A stretch of DNA of 64,000 nucleotides from Halieaceae bacterium UBA5044 (GTDB taxonomy: Bacteria; Pseudomonadota; Gammaproteobacteria; Pseudomonadales; Halieaceae): assembly GCA_002416125.1 (NCBI GenBank), contig DIBU01000001.1, forward strand, positions 62,001-126,000. Reading direction: 5' to 3'. Positions 23,894-32,070 of this stretch are shown one piece after another. Numbering within the stretch: the first letter of the stretch is position 1; each line of letters starts with the position of its first letter. The translations under genes and the position numbers were made by a program. Below the pieces are notes generated by a model. It was not told where the DNA came from and did no database searches. It was given only the letters and a program-made list of their open reading frames with translations.

Positions 23894-24958
23894 CTACCGA
23901 GGCTGCGGCCCCAGCTCGCCGGCGTCGTACGCCTCCTGCATGGCGATGAGTGAACGCACCTTGATCTTGTCGGCGTGGCCGGCGGTACCGAAGGCTTCGT
24001 AGCGCGCCACGCAGATCTCTTTCATGGCCGTCGTGGTCACCGCGAGGAATTTGCGCGGGTCGAATTCAGCGGGATTCTGGGCCAGGAAACGGCGCACGGC
24101 GCCGGTCGATGCCAGCCGCAGGTCGGTGTCGATGTTGATCTTGCGCACGCCGTGGCGGATGCCTTCCTGAATCTGCTCCACGGGAACGCCATAGGTTTCC
24201 GGGATATTGCCGCCGAACTCATTGATGATTGCCAACCATTCCTGCGGTACCGAAGACGACCCGTGCATCACCAGGTGAGTGTTGGGGATACGTGCATTGA
24301 TTTCCTTGATCCGGTCGATGGCCAGGATATCGCCGGTGGGGGGCCGGCTGAACTTGTAGGCACCGTGGCTGGTGCCGCAGGCGATTGCCAGTGCATCGAC
24401 GCTGGTGGCGGCAACAAAGGCCGCCGCTTCTTCGGGATCGGTGAGCATCTGCTCATGGCTCAGGGTGCCCTCTGCGCCGACACCGTCTTCCTCGCCGGCC
24501 TGCCCCGTTTCCAGCGAACCGAGGCAGCCCAGCTCACCCTCGACCGATACGCCGCAGGCGTGGGCCATTTCGACCACGCGACGGGTTACGTCGACGTTGT
24601 AGTCGTAATCCATGGGTGTCTTGCCGTCCGTACCCAGCGAGCCGTCCATCATCACCGAACTGAAACCCAGCTGGATGGAGCGCTGGCAAACGGCGGGAGA
24701 CACCCCGTGATCCTGGTGCATCACCACGGGAATGTGGGGAAACTCCTCGATGGCCGCCTGGATCAGGTGACGCAGGAACGGCGCGCCGGCATATTTGCGC
24801 GCGCCCGCACTGGCCTGCATGATCACCGGCGAGTTGGTGGCGTCAGCGGCCTCCATGATGGCGCGGGTCTGCTCCAGGTTGTTGACGTTGAACGCGGGCA
24901 CGCCATAGCCATACTCTGCGGCGTGGTCCAGCAGTTGACGCATACTGATAAGTGCCAT
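23894..24958 (-). CDS. fba: fructose-bisphosphate aldolase, class II
   Basis: 354 aa. Zn-dependent aldolase splitting or forming fructose-1,6-bisphosphate. Zinc ligands are in VVMHQDHGVSP (near 80-90), with metal/substrate motifs EGELGCLGSLE, HLVMHGSSSVP and GVRKINIDTDLRLA (phosphate site). Start ATG 24958, with GAGGA about 8 nt upstream; an upstream extension to 25279 would overlap pgk heavily. It follows pgk by 37 bp in the carbon-metabolism operon. Confidence 0.95.
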   Translation of the reverse strand: MALISMRQLLDHAAEYGYGVPAFNVNNLEQTRAIMEAADATNSPVIMQASAGARKYAGAPFLRHLIQAAIEEFPHIPVVMHQDHGVSPAVCQRSIQLGFSSVMMDGSLGTDGKTPMDYDYNVDVTRRVVEMAHACGVSVEGELGCLGSLETGQAGEEDGVGAEGTLSHEQMLTDPEEAAAFVAATSVDALAIACGTSHGAYKFSRPPTGDILAIDRIKEINARIPNTHLVMHGSSSVPQEWLAIINEFGGNIPETYGVPVEQIQEGIRHGVRKINIDTDLRLASTGAVRRFLAQNPAEFDPRKFLAVTTTAMKEICVARYEAFGTAGHADKIKVRSLIAMQEAYDAGELGPQPR

Positions 24959-24995
24959 AGCTCTATCCTCGATGGGTTCTGGTGCAGGTGCGCCC

Positions 24996-26156
24996 TCAGG
25001 CCTCGTCCCCGCGCTGTTGTAAAATGGCCACCGCGGGCAGCGTTTTGCCCTCGACATACTCAAGGAACGCGCCGCCACCGGTGGAGATGTAGGAGACCTG
25101 GTCGGCGATGCCGTATTTGTCGATTGCCGCCAGCGTATCGCCGCCACCGGCCAGGGAAAATGCCGGGCTCGCGGCGATGGCGCGGGCCAGCGCTTCTGTG
25201 CCTCCGCCGAACTGGTCGAATTCGAATACGCCCACCGGACCATTCCACAGGATGGTACCCGCCTGGGCCAGAATGTCACTGATGGCTGCCGCAGCCAGCG
25301 GGCCGATATCGAAAATCATGTCATCGTCGGCCACGGCACTGGCCGGCTTGGTTTCCGCGACGGCGGATTCGGAGAAGGCTTTGCCGGTGACGACGTCTGC
25401 AGGCAGGGGAATATGCGTCTTGCGCATCAGCGCCTGTGCCGCAGGGATCAGGTCGTGTTCGCACAGCGACTTGCCCACCGGTAGACCGCTTGCGGCGAGG
25501 AAGGTGTTGGCAATACCGCCGCCGACCACCAGTTGATCCACCTTGTCGGCCAGGGTTTCCAGAACCGTCAGCTTCGTAGACACCTTGGAGCCCCCGACAA
25601 TCGCCACCAGGGGACGGGCCGGGTTGGCCAGCGCCCTGTCCAGCGCTTCCAGTTCCGCGGCGAGCAGGGGGCCAGCACAGGCAATGGGGGCAAAGCGGGC
25701 CACGCCGTGTGTCGAAGCCTGGGCGCGGTGGGCCGTGCCAAATGCATCCATGACGAACACATCACACAGCGCCGCGTAGGCACGCGACAGCGCTTCGTCG
25801 TCTTTTTTCTCGCCGGCATTGAAGCGTACGTTTTCCAACAGTGCGATCTCGCCATCAGCGAGGGTCACGCCCTGCTGCCAGTCCTGCAGCAGAGACACCG
25901 GCTGACCCAGCAGTTGCGACAGACGCCGCACGACCGGAGCCAGGGAGAATTCCTCGGCAAATACGCCTTCCTCCGGACGCCCCAGATGCGACATCACCAG
26001 CACTTTCGCCCCCGCCGCCTGTGCCTGCTGCAGCGTCGGCAACGCCGCGCGTATGCGCGCATCGCTGCTCACTTCGCCGGCTTTCAGCGGCACGTTGAGG
26101 TCCTCGCGAATCAGCACGCGCTTGCCGGCGAGGTCGATATCGGTCATCCGCTTCAT
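24996..26156 (-). CDS. pgk: phosphoglycerate kinase
   Basis: 386 aa, typical length. Transfers phosphate between 1,3-bisphosphoglycerate and ADP. The N-terminal substrate region is DLAGKRVLIREDLNVPL, followed by VMSHLGRPEE; the C-terminal nucleotide domain has WNGPVGVFEF and SLAGGGDTLAAI. Start ATG 26156 has AGGAG 8 nt upstream and overlaps the epd stop (ATGA). Confidence 0.96.
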   Translation of the reverse strand: MKRMTDIDLAGKRVLIREDLNVPLKAGEVSSDARIRAALPTLQQAQAAGAKVLVMSHLGRPEEGVFAEEFSLAPVVRRLSQLLGQPVSLLQDWQQGVTLADGEIALLENVRFNAGEKKDDEALSRAYAALCDVFVMDAFGTAHRAQASTHGVARFAPIACAGPLLAAELEALDRALANPARPLVAIVGGSKVSTKLTVLETLADKVDQLVVGGGIANTFLAASGLPVGKSLCEHDLIPAAQALMRKTHIPLPADVVTGKAFSESAVAETKPASAVADDDMIFDIGPLAAAAISDILAQAGTILWNGPVGVFEFDQFGGGTEALARAIAASPAFSLAGGGDTLAAIDKYGIADQVSYISTGGGAFLEYVEGKTLPAVAILQQRGDEA

Positions 26157-27193
26157 GTCTGCTCTCCTGCGCAATCAGTCAATTCGCAGCCGCCCCAGCA
26201 GGCAGCCACATCCAGCATGCGGTTGGCATAGGCCCATTCATTGTCGAACCAGGTGAGCACCTTCACCAGGCGCCGACCGCTGACCCGGGTCTGGCTGGCG
26301 TCTACGATACTTGAGCGCGGGTCGTGGTTGAAGTCGCAGGACGCCAGCGGCTCCATGGTGAAACCCAGCACCCCGTGGTAGGCACTCGCCGCAGCATCGC
26401 GCAGGATCCGGTTCACCTCCTGCTCGGTGGTATCGCGCATGACCTGCACGGTCAGGTCCATCGCCGACACGTTCTGTGTGGGCACGCGCAGGGCCTGCGC
26501 CGTGAAGCGCCCGGCCAGCTCCGGCAGTATCCGTTCGATGCCCCGCGCCAGTGCGGTATCCACGGGAATAATCGACTGTGACGCGGCGCGGGTTTTACGC
26601 AGGTCGGTATGGTGGTAGGCATCCAGTACCGGCTGATCGTTCATCGCCGAGTGGATGGTGGTAATGGTGCCGCTTTCCACCCCAAGGGCCCGGTGCAACG
26701 CGTCGATCACCGGCACAATGCCGTTGGTGGTACAGGATGCCGCCGAGGCGATGCGATGCTCCGGCAGCAGGGTCTCGTGGTTGACACCGAAGACCACGGT
26801 GGCGTCCACGTCCATTTGCGCGGGCTGCGAGAACAACACCCGACCGGCGCCGCCCCGCAGGTGCAGCTCCGCCGTTGCCCGGTCGCTGAAAGCGCCAGTG
26901 CATTCAAGCACCAGGTCTACGCCCTGTTGCGCCCAGGGCAGGCGAGCGACATCCGGTTGGCTGAGCAGGGCGATGCGATCGCCGTCGATATTCATTTCGC
27001 CCACAGCGCCGGTCAGCGGCAGGGTGAAGCGACCGTGTGTACTGTCGTAGCGCGTCAGGTGCAGCACCGTGCGCGCGTCGGCCAGCTCATTGATGGCGAC
27101 GATCTGCATGTGCTGCCGCTGCCGCCCCTCATACAGCGCGCGCAGGATACTGCGCCCGATGCGGCCATAGCCATTGATGGCGAGACGCAGCAC
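26153..27193 (-). CDS. epd: erythrose-4-phosphate / glyceraldehyde-3-phosphate dehydrogenase
   Basis: 346 aa from GTG 27193, with GGAGA about 9 nt upstream inside the end of tkt. N-terminal NAD motif INGYGRIGRSILRAL; catalytic cysteine in SASCTTNGIVPVID. The segments TTIHSAMNDQPVLDAYHH and RAASQSIIPVDTALA match E. coli Epd better than GapA. The usual CTTNC is CTTNG here. It lies between tkt and pgk, the conserved epd position, and serves pyridoxine synthesis or glycolysis/gluconeogenesis; which substrate it prefers cannot be told. Confidence 0.88.
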   Translation of the reverse strand: MLRLAINGYGRIGRSILRALYEGRQRQHMQIVAINELADARTVLHLTRYDSTHGRFTLPLTGAVGEMNIDGDRIALLSQPDVARLPWAQQGVDLVLECTGAFSDRATAELHLRGGAGRVLFSQPAQMDVDATVVFGVNHETLLPEHRIASAASCTTNGIVPVIDALHRALGVESGTITTIHSAMNDQPVLDAYHHTDLRKTRAASQSIIPVDTALARGIERILPELAGRFTAQALRVPTQNVSAMDLTVQVMRDTTEQEVNRILRDAAASAYHGVLGFTMEPLASCDFNHDPRSSIVDASQTRVSGRRLVKVLTWFDNEWAYANRMLDVAACWGGCELTDCAGEQT

Positions 27194-27197
27194 AGCC

Positions 27198-29201
27198 TCA
27201 GTCTCCCGACAGGACCTCGTCTGCGGCAGCAACCACGGCATCCACCGTGAAACCGAAATACGCCATGAGATCCGCGGCCGGCGCAGACTCACCAAAGCTG
27301 GTCATGCCGACGATGCGCCCATCGAGGCCGACGAACTTGTACCAGTAGTCGGCGTGGGCGGCCTCTACGGCGACCCGTGCCAGCACATCGCTGGGCAGTA
27401 CTGCCTCGCGGTAGGCGGCATCCTGCTCCATGAACAGCTCTGCACAGGGCAGCGACACCACGCGCACACGACGTCCTGCCGCCGCGAGACGCTCGGCGGC
27501 CTCCACGGCGAGCTGCAGCTCCGAACCGGTGCCGATGAGGATCAGCTCGGGGTGCCCCTCACAGTCCACCAGGGTATAACCACCGCGGGCGATAGCCGCC
27601 ACCTGGGCCGGGGTGCGCGCCTGGTGGGCCAGGTTCTGGCGCGAGAAGACCAGGGCGGTGGGGCCCGCCGTGCGCTGCAGGGCAGCGCTCCAGGACACCG
27701 CGGACTCAACGGTATCGCAGGGCCGCCAGGTGTGCAGGTTGGGTGTCGCGCGCAGGGCGGTAAGCTGCTCTACCGGCTGGTGCGTCGGGCCATCTTCGCC
27801 GAGGCCGATGGAATCGTGTGTGTAGACGAAGATGCTGCGCAGCTTCATCAGGGCCGCCATGCGCACGGCGTTGCGCGCATATTCCATGAACATGAGGAAG
27901 GTCGCGCCGTAGGGCACGAACCCGCCGTGCAGGGCAACGCCGTTCATGATGGCGGACATGCCAAACTCGCGCACGCCGTAGTACACGTAATTGCCGGAGG
28001 CGTCCTCCCGGGTGATGCCCTGCGCGCCTTGCCACAGGGTCAGATTGGAGCCGGCGAGATCCGCCGAACCGCCGAGCAGCTCCGGCAGTAGCGGGCCGAA
28101 GGCGCTCAGGCAGTTCTGTGATGCCTTGCGCGAGGCGATGCTCTGGCCCTCGGCCTGGCACTGGTCTATCCACGCCTGGGCGCGGGCCGGGAACTCCGCC
28201 GGCAGCTCTCCCGCCAGTCGGCGGCGGAGTTCCGCCGCCTCTTCGGGGAACGCCGCTGCGTAGGCGGCCATGCTCGCCTCCCAGGCCTGCTCCCGCGTTG
28301 CACCCGCGGCCCGCGCGTCCCAGCCGCCGTAGATCGCCTCGGGGATCTCGAAGGGGGCATGCGTCCAAGCCAGGGCCTCGCGGGCCGCGGCAATTTCGTC
28401 CGCGCCGAGGGGAGCGCCGTGGCAGGATTCCTTGCCCTGTTTGTTCGGCGCACCCTTGCCGATGATGGTCTTGCAGCAGATCAGCGTGGGCATACCCTGT
28501 TCGGCCCGCGCGGTTTCGATCGCCTGGCGCACCTCCTCCGGGTCGTGGCCGTCCACACGGGGGATCACCTGCCAGCCATAGGCACGGAACCGTGCCGGTG
28601 TGTCATCGGTGAACCAGCCCTCCACCTCGCCGTCAATGGAGATGCCATTGTCGTCATAAAACGCAATCAGCTTGCCCAGGCCCAGCGTGCCGGCGAGGGA
28701 GCAGGCCTCATGGGAAATACCCTCCATCAGGCAGCCGTCACCGAGGAAGGCATAGGTGTAGTGATCGACCACGGTGTGTCCGGGGCGGTTGAACTGCGCC
28801 GCCAGCACTTTCTCGGCAAGCGCCATGCCGACCGCGTTGCTGATGCCCTGGCCCAGCGGCCCGGTGGTCGTCTCCACCCCCGGGGCATAACCGTACTCGG
28901 GATGCCCCGGCGTGCGGCTGTGCAGCTGGCGGAAATTCTGTAACTCCTCCATGGGCAGCTCGTACCCGCTGAGGTGCAACAGCGAGTAGATCAGCATCGA
29001 GCCGTGGCCGTTGGACAACACAAAGCGGTCGCGGTTGGGCCACTGTGGGTTCGCCGGATTGTGCTGCAGGAAGTCGTTCCAGAGGACCTCGGCGATATCT
29101 GCCATGCCCATCGGCGCACCGGGGTGACCACTGTTGGCGCGCTGGACAGCATCCATACTGAGGGCACGAATGGCGTTGGCGAGTTCAAGGCGGGATGGCA
29201 T
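27198..29201 (-). CDS. tkt: transketolase
   Basis: 667 aa. Thiamine-diphosphate enzyme moving two-carbon units in the pentose phosphate pathway. LSNGHGSMLIYSLLHL (substrate region), FLGDGCLMEGISHEA (ThDP/Mg site, near 155), and the second domain motif MEYARNAVRMAALM with THDSIGLGEDGPTHQP (near 460-480). ATG 29201 is preferred over ATG 29207 because GGAG lies 7 nt before it and only 1 nt before the other. First gene of the tkt-epd-pgk-fba-hydrolase unit. Confidence 0.95.
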   Translation of the reverse strand: MPSRLELANAIRALSMDAVQRANSGHPGAPMGMADIAEVLWNDFLQHNPANPQWPNRDRFVLSNGHGSMLIYSLLHLSGYELPMEELQNFRQLHSRTPGHPEYGYAPGVETTTGPLGQGISNAVGMALAEKVLAAQFNRPGHTVVDHYTYAFLGDGCLMEGISHEACSLAGTLGLGKLIAFYDDNGISIDGEVEGWFTDDTPARFRAYGWQVIPRVDGHDPEEVRQAIETARAEQGMPTLICCKTIIGKGAPNKQGKESCHGAPLGADEIAAAREALAWTHAPFEIPEAIYGGWDARAAGATREQAWEASMAAYAAAFPEEAAELRRRLAGELPAEFPARAQAWIDQCQAEGQSIASRKASQNCLSAFGPLLPELLGGSADLAGSNLTLWQGAQGITREDASGNYVYYGVREFGMSAIMNGVALHGGFVPYGATFLMFMEYARNAVRMAALMKLRSIFVYTHDSIGLGEDGPTHQPVEQLTALRATPNLHTWRPCDTVESAVSWSAALQRTAGPTALVFSRQNLAHQARTPAQVAAIARGGYTLVDCEGHPELILIGTGSELQLAVEAAERLAAAGRRVRVVSLPCAELFMEQDAAYREAVLPSDVLARVAVEAAHADYWYKFVGLDGRIVGMTSFGESAPAADLMAYFGFTVDAVVAAADEVLSGD

Positions 29202-29328
29202 TGGCATGCTCCGTGGGCTGGGCGCTGGGGCCGGTGAACAAAGGGGCGCTATTTTCGCGTAAGCAGCGGCCTACGGCAAACAAATCACCAACATATTGCG
29301 CGCCAGTGCGCCCGGCCGGAACGGATTG

Positions 29329-29362
29329 GCAATCTATATCAATTATTTTTGATATAGATTGC
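29329..29362. promoter_or_regulatory. 34-bp palindromic operator before the SahR-type regulator
   Basis: Perfect 14-bp arms GCAATCTATATCAA (29329-29342) and TTGATATAGATTGC (29349-29362) around TTATTT. It is AT-rich against a GC-rich background. Its right arm covers the -35 box of the sahR promoter, so the regulator is probably autorepressed. ArsR-type SahR proteins bind palindromes in front of SAM-recycling genes; assignment to this protein is by position. Confidence 0.85.
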
Positions 29363-29377
29363 AGGGCCTGCTACACT
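29349..29377 (+). promoter_or_regulatory. sigma-70 promoter of sahR-metK
   Basis: TTGATA (29349-29354), 17-nt spacer, TACACT (29372-29377). A start about 7 nt downstream falls near 29384, two bases before the ATG at 29386, so the mRNA would be nearly leaderless. No Shine-Dalgarno is seen before that ATG, which fits. Confidence 0.75.
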
Positions 29378-29385
29378 CCGCCGCC

Positions 29386-30402
29386 ATGCTACTTGCAAGC
29401 ACACAATCCCCTGCGCGCGATACCAGCCCTGACGCGCGCATCGAGTCCCTGGCCAACCTGTGCAAGGCCAGCGCAGATCCCCTGCGCCTGCAGATCCTCC
29501 GAGTGCTGCGCAACGACTCCTTCGCCGTATCCGAACTCTGTGCCCTGTTTGCGACCCGGCAGCCCGCGCTGAGCCACCATCTCAAGGTGCTCTCCGGCAT
29601 GGGGCTGGTGGCGTCACGGCGGGAGGGCAATTCCATTTTCTACCGGCGCAGCGAGCTCGGCCAGCAACCCGGCCTGGAGGCCCTGCAGCAGCAGCTCTTC
29701 GACGCCCTGGACGCCGTGCCCCTGCCGCCCGTGCTGGAACAGCGGCTGCAGCAGGTGCAGCGCCAGCGGGAGACCAATTCACGCCACTTCTTCCGCGACA
29801 ACGCACACAAATTCCGCCAGCAGCAGGACCTCATCGCCAGCTACGAGCAATATGCCGACACCGTCGCCCAGGTATTGCGGGATGCGCCGTTGCGCCGCTT
29901 CGACACGGCACTGGAAGTGGGCCCCGGGGACGGCGGTTTCCTGCTCACCCTGGCCCCCCGGTTCTACCATGTGGTCGCGCTGGACAATGCCGCCGCCATG
30001 CTCGAGCGAGCCCGCGCCACCACGAAAGGCTTGAACAACATTGAATTTGTGCACGGCGACACCGGCCACGAGCGGCTGGCGAGCCTGCAGGCGGACTGCG
30101 TCGTGATCAATATGGTGCTGCACCACACCCCGCAGCCCCGGCAGATCCTGCGTGACATCGCCACCTGCCTGGCGCCGGGTGGCGTGGTGCTGGTCACGGA
30201 TCTCTGCCGCCACGACCAGGCCTGGGCGCGGGAAAACTGCGGTGATCTCTGGCTGGGCTTCGCCCCCGAAGACCTCGCGGCATGGGCCAGCGATGCCGGC
30301 CTCAGCGACATTGCCAGCGTTTACCTGGCGCAGCGCAACGGATTTCAGATACAGGTGCGCCTCTTCGGCCACCCACACACAGCAACAGGAACCACGGTAT
30401 GA
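29386..30402 (+). CDS. sahR: ArsR-family regulator fused to a SAM-dependent methyltransferase domain (SahR type)
   Basis: 338 aa. The winged-helix ArsR domain (about 20-95: ADPLRLQILRVLRNDSFAVSEL, TRQPALSHHLKVL) is followed by a linker and a methyltransferase-like domain (ALEVGPGDGGFLLTLAP near 175, VVALDNAAAML, VINMVLHHTP, LAPGGVVLVTDL). It overlaps metK by 4 bp and is followed by ahcY and metF, the gene set controlled by SahR, a regulator that senses S-adenosylhomocysteine. The methyltransferase fold is probably the ligand sensor rather than an enzyme; that is inference. Confidence 0.85.
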   Translation: MLLASTQSPARDTSPDARIESLANLCKASADPLRLQILRVLRNDSFAVSELCALFATRQPALSHHLKVLSGMGLVASRREGNSIFYRRSELGQQPGLEALQQQLFDALDAVPLPPVLEQRLQQVQRQRETNSRHFFRDNAHKFRQQQDLIASYEQYADTVAQVLRDAPLRRFDTALEVGPGDGGFLLTLAPRFYHVVALDNAAAMLERARATTKGLNNIEFVHGDTGHERLASLQADCVVINMVLHHTPQPRQILRDIATCLAPGGVVLVTDLCRHDQAWARENCGDLWLGFAPEDLAAWASDAGLSDIASVYLAQRNGFQIQVRLFGHPHTATGTTV

Positions 30403-31553
30403 GCGAGTACGCGATTTTTACTTCCGAATCAGTGTCCGAAGGGCACCCCGACAAGATGGCCGACCAGATCTCCGACGCCATTCTGGACAAAATACTCGCC
30501 GACGATGCCGACGCGCGTGTCGCCGTGGAGACCCTGGTCAAGACCGGCATGGTCGTGATTGCCGGCGAAGTGACCACCAAGACCTACGTTGACCTGGAAG
30601 ATGTCGTGCGCAACGTGGTGCTGGATATTGGCTACAACAGCTCAAAGGTGGGCTTCGACGGTGCCTCCTGCGCGGTGCTCAACGCCATCGGCAAACAGAG
30701 CCCGGACATCGCCCAGGGCGTAGATGCCAGCGATGAAAAGGAGCAGGGCGCAGGTGACCAGGGCCTGATGTTCGGCTACGCCACCAATGAAACCGACACG
30801 CTGATGCCCGCTCCGATCTACTACGCACACCGCCTCGTCGAGCGCCAGGCCGAGTTGCGCAAGCACGGCACGCTGCCCTGGCTGCGCCCGGATGCCAAGA
30901 GCCAGGTGACCCTGCGCTACGAGAACGGCAAGCCCGTCGGCATCGACGCCGTGGTGCTCTCCACCCAGCACGATGAAAGCATCGGCCAGGCCGACATTCA
31001 CCAGGCGGTCATGGACCTCATCATCAAGGAAGTGCTGCCCGCAGAGTGGCTCAGCGCCGACACCCGCTACCACATCAACCCCACCGGGGTGTTTATCATC
31101 GGCGGGCCCGTGGGCGACTGCGGACTGACCGGACGCAAGATCATTGTCGATACCTACGGCGGCATGGCGCGCCACGGTGGCGGCGCCTTCTCTGGCAAGG
31201 ACCCGTCAAAAGTCGACCGCTCCGCCGCCTACGCCGGTCGCTACGTGGCCAAGAATATCGTCGCCGCCGGTCTGGCGGACCGCTGCGAGATCCAGGTGTC
31301 CTACGCGATCGGGGTGGCTGAGCCGACGTCGATCTCGATCAACACCTTCGGCACCGGCAAGTTGTCTGATGCCAGCATTGTGAAGCTGGTGCGCGAGCAT
31401 TTCGACCTGCGCCCGAGGGGCATTATCGACATGCTGGATCTGAAGCGGCCGATTTACCGTAAAACTGCTGCATATGGCCATTTTGGCCGCGAAGACGCGG
31501 ATTTCACCTGGGAGAGAACCGACAAGGCGGAGGTGTTGCGCAGGGCGATGTGA
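30399..31553 (+). CDS. metK: S-adenosylmethionine synthetase
   Basis: 384 aa, full length. Makes SAM from methionine and ATP. Signatures are EGHPDKMADQISDAILD (ATP site, near 13), GAGDQGLMFGYA (near 117), and the phosphate loop GGGAFSGKDPSKVDRSAAY (near 260). Start ATG 30399 overlaps the sahR stop (ATGA), so the two are co-translated and control of sahR also controls metK. Confidence 0.97.
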   Translation: MSEYAIFTSESVSEGHPDKMADQISDAILDKILADDADARVAVETLVKTGMVVIAGEVTTKTYVDLEDVVRNVVLDIGYNSSKVGFDGASCAVLNAIGKQSPDIAQGVDASDEKEQGAGDQGLMFGYATNETDTLMPAPIYYAHRLVERQAELRKHGTLPWLRPDAKSQVTLRYENGKPVGIDAVVLSTQHDESIGQADIHQAVMDLIIKEVLPAEWLSADTRYHINPTGVFIIGGPVGDCGLTGRKIIVDTYGGMARHGGGAFSGKDPSKVDRSAAYAGRYVAKNIVAAGLADRCEIQVSYAIGVAEPTSISINTFGTGKLSDASIVKLVREHFDLRPRGIIDMLDLKRPIYRKTAAYGHFGREDADFTWERTDKAEVLRRAM

Positions 31554-31607
31554 CTCGGGCGGGTCAGACGGTCCCGCAGGCGTGAGTCGATAGGACGCTG
31601 TTAGGCC

Positions 31608-31719
31608 GGCGCGGCAGTCGGGCAGGGTTTGCGGGACACGCCGTGAATACGTCCCTGTAGGCTTGGCTGAAACATCCCTGTTTCAGACAGTCCCGCAAAC
31701 CCTGCCCGACCGCCGCGCC
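31608..31719. repeat. dispersed palindromic element, copy C
   Basis: 29-bp arms (31608-31636 and 31691-31719, 28/29 matched) flank a 54-nt core (31637-31690) in the same orientation as copy A. The minus strand shows TACAGGGACGTA and CTGAAACAGGGATGTTTCAG, both with CANGGANG loops. It sits 54 bp after metK in the 517-bp metK-ahcY gap. The arms are unrelated to those of A and B. Confidence 0.9.
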
Positions 31720-31787
31720 TCACTTGGGTGCCACATCGGGCCCGATGGTGACGTACTGGCGAGGACGTCGATTTAGCAGTTACCCGA

Positions 31788-31994
31788 GCGGCCCCGCCTG
31801 CCCTCCGCCGCGGGGAAGGACCGTAGAGGGCGCCGAACGAAGGCCCCTGCGCAGGGCCTGTAGGCACAGGGATGTGCCGGAAAGCCCCGTCGCGCAGGAA
31901 GCGCGTCGGGGCGGGGCCCGGAGCAGGGGCCGCAGTGAGGGCAGCCAACGGCCGCCCGACCGGGCCGCCCGCGGCGGAGGGCAGGTGGGGCCGC
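31788..31994. repeat. larger multi-hairpin palindromic element related to copies A-C (copy D)
   Basis: 207 bp with 26-bp arms (31788-31813 and 31969-31994, 25/26 matched). On the plus strand the interior holds GGCACAGGGATGTGCC (31863-31878), a strong stem with loop AGGAA (31885-31911) and GGCCC-GGAGCAG-GGGCC (31915-31931): three hairpins with GGA in the loop. The order CTGT, GGGAT hairpin, then AAGCCCC resembles the reverse core of A-C. It ends 76 bp before the ahcY ATG. The rest of the gap (31720-31787, 31995-32070) shows only an A-rich stretch. Confidence 0.85.
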
Positions 31995-32070
31995 ACGACA
32001 GCGCGCCCAAGCCAGAAACACGAAACACAAACAAGTAGCAATCGAATCAACCAGCAAGAAGGACATGACC

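Noticed and set aside
31788..31994. Protein-coding frame in the metK-ahcY gap
   Set aside because: Several frames are open through element D, but the sequence is a near-palindrome with overlapping open frames on both strands and no family match.
31554..32070. SAH or SAM riboswitch before ahcY
   Set aside because: The long structured gap invites this, but the conserved SAH-riboswitch segments are not seen; the structure is explained by repeat elements C and D.
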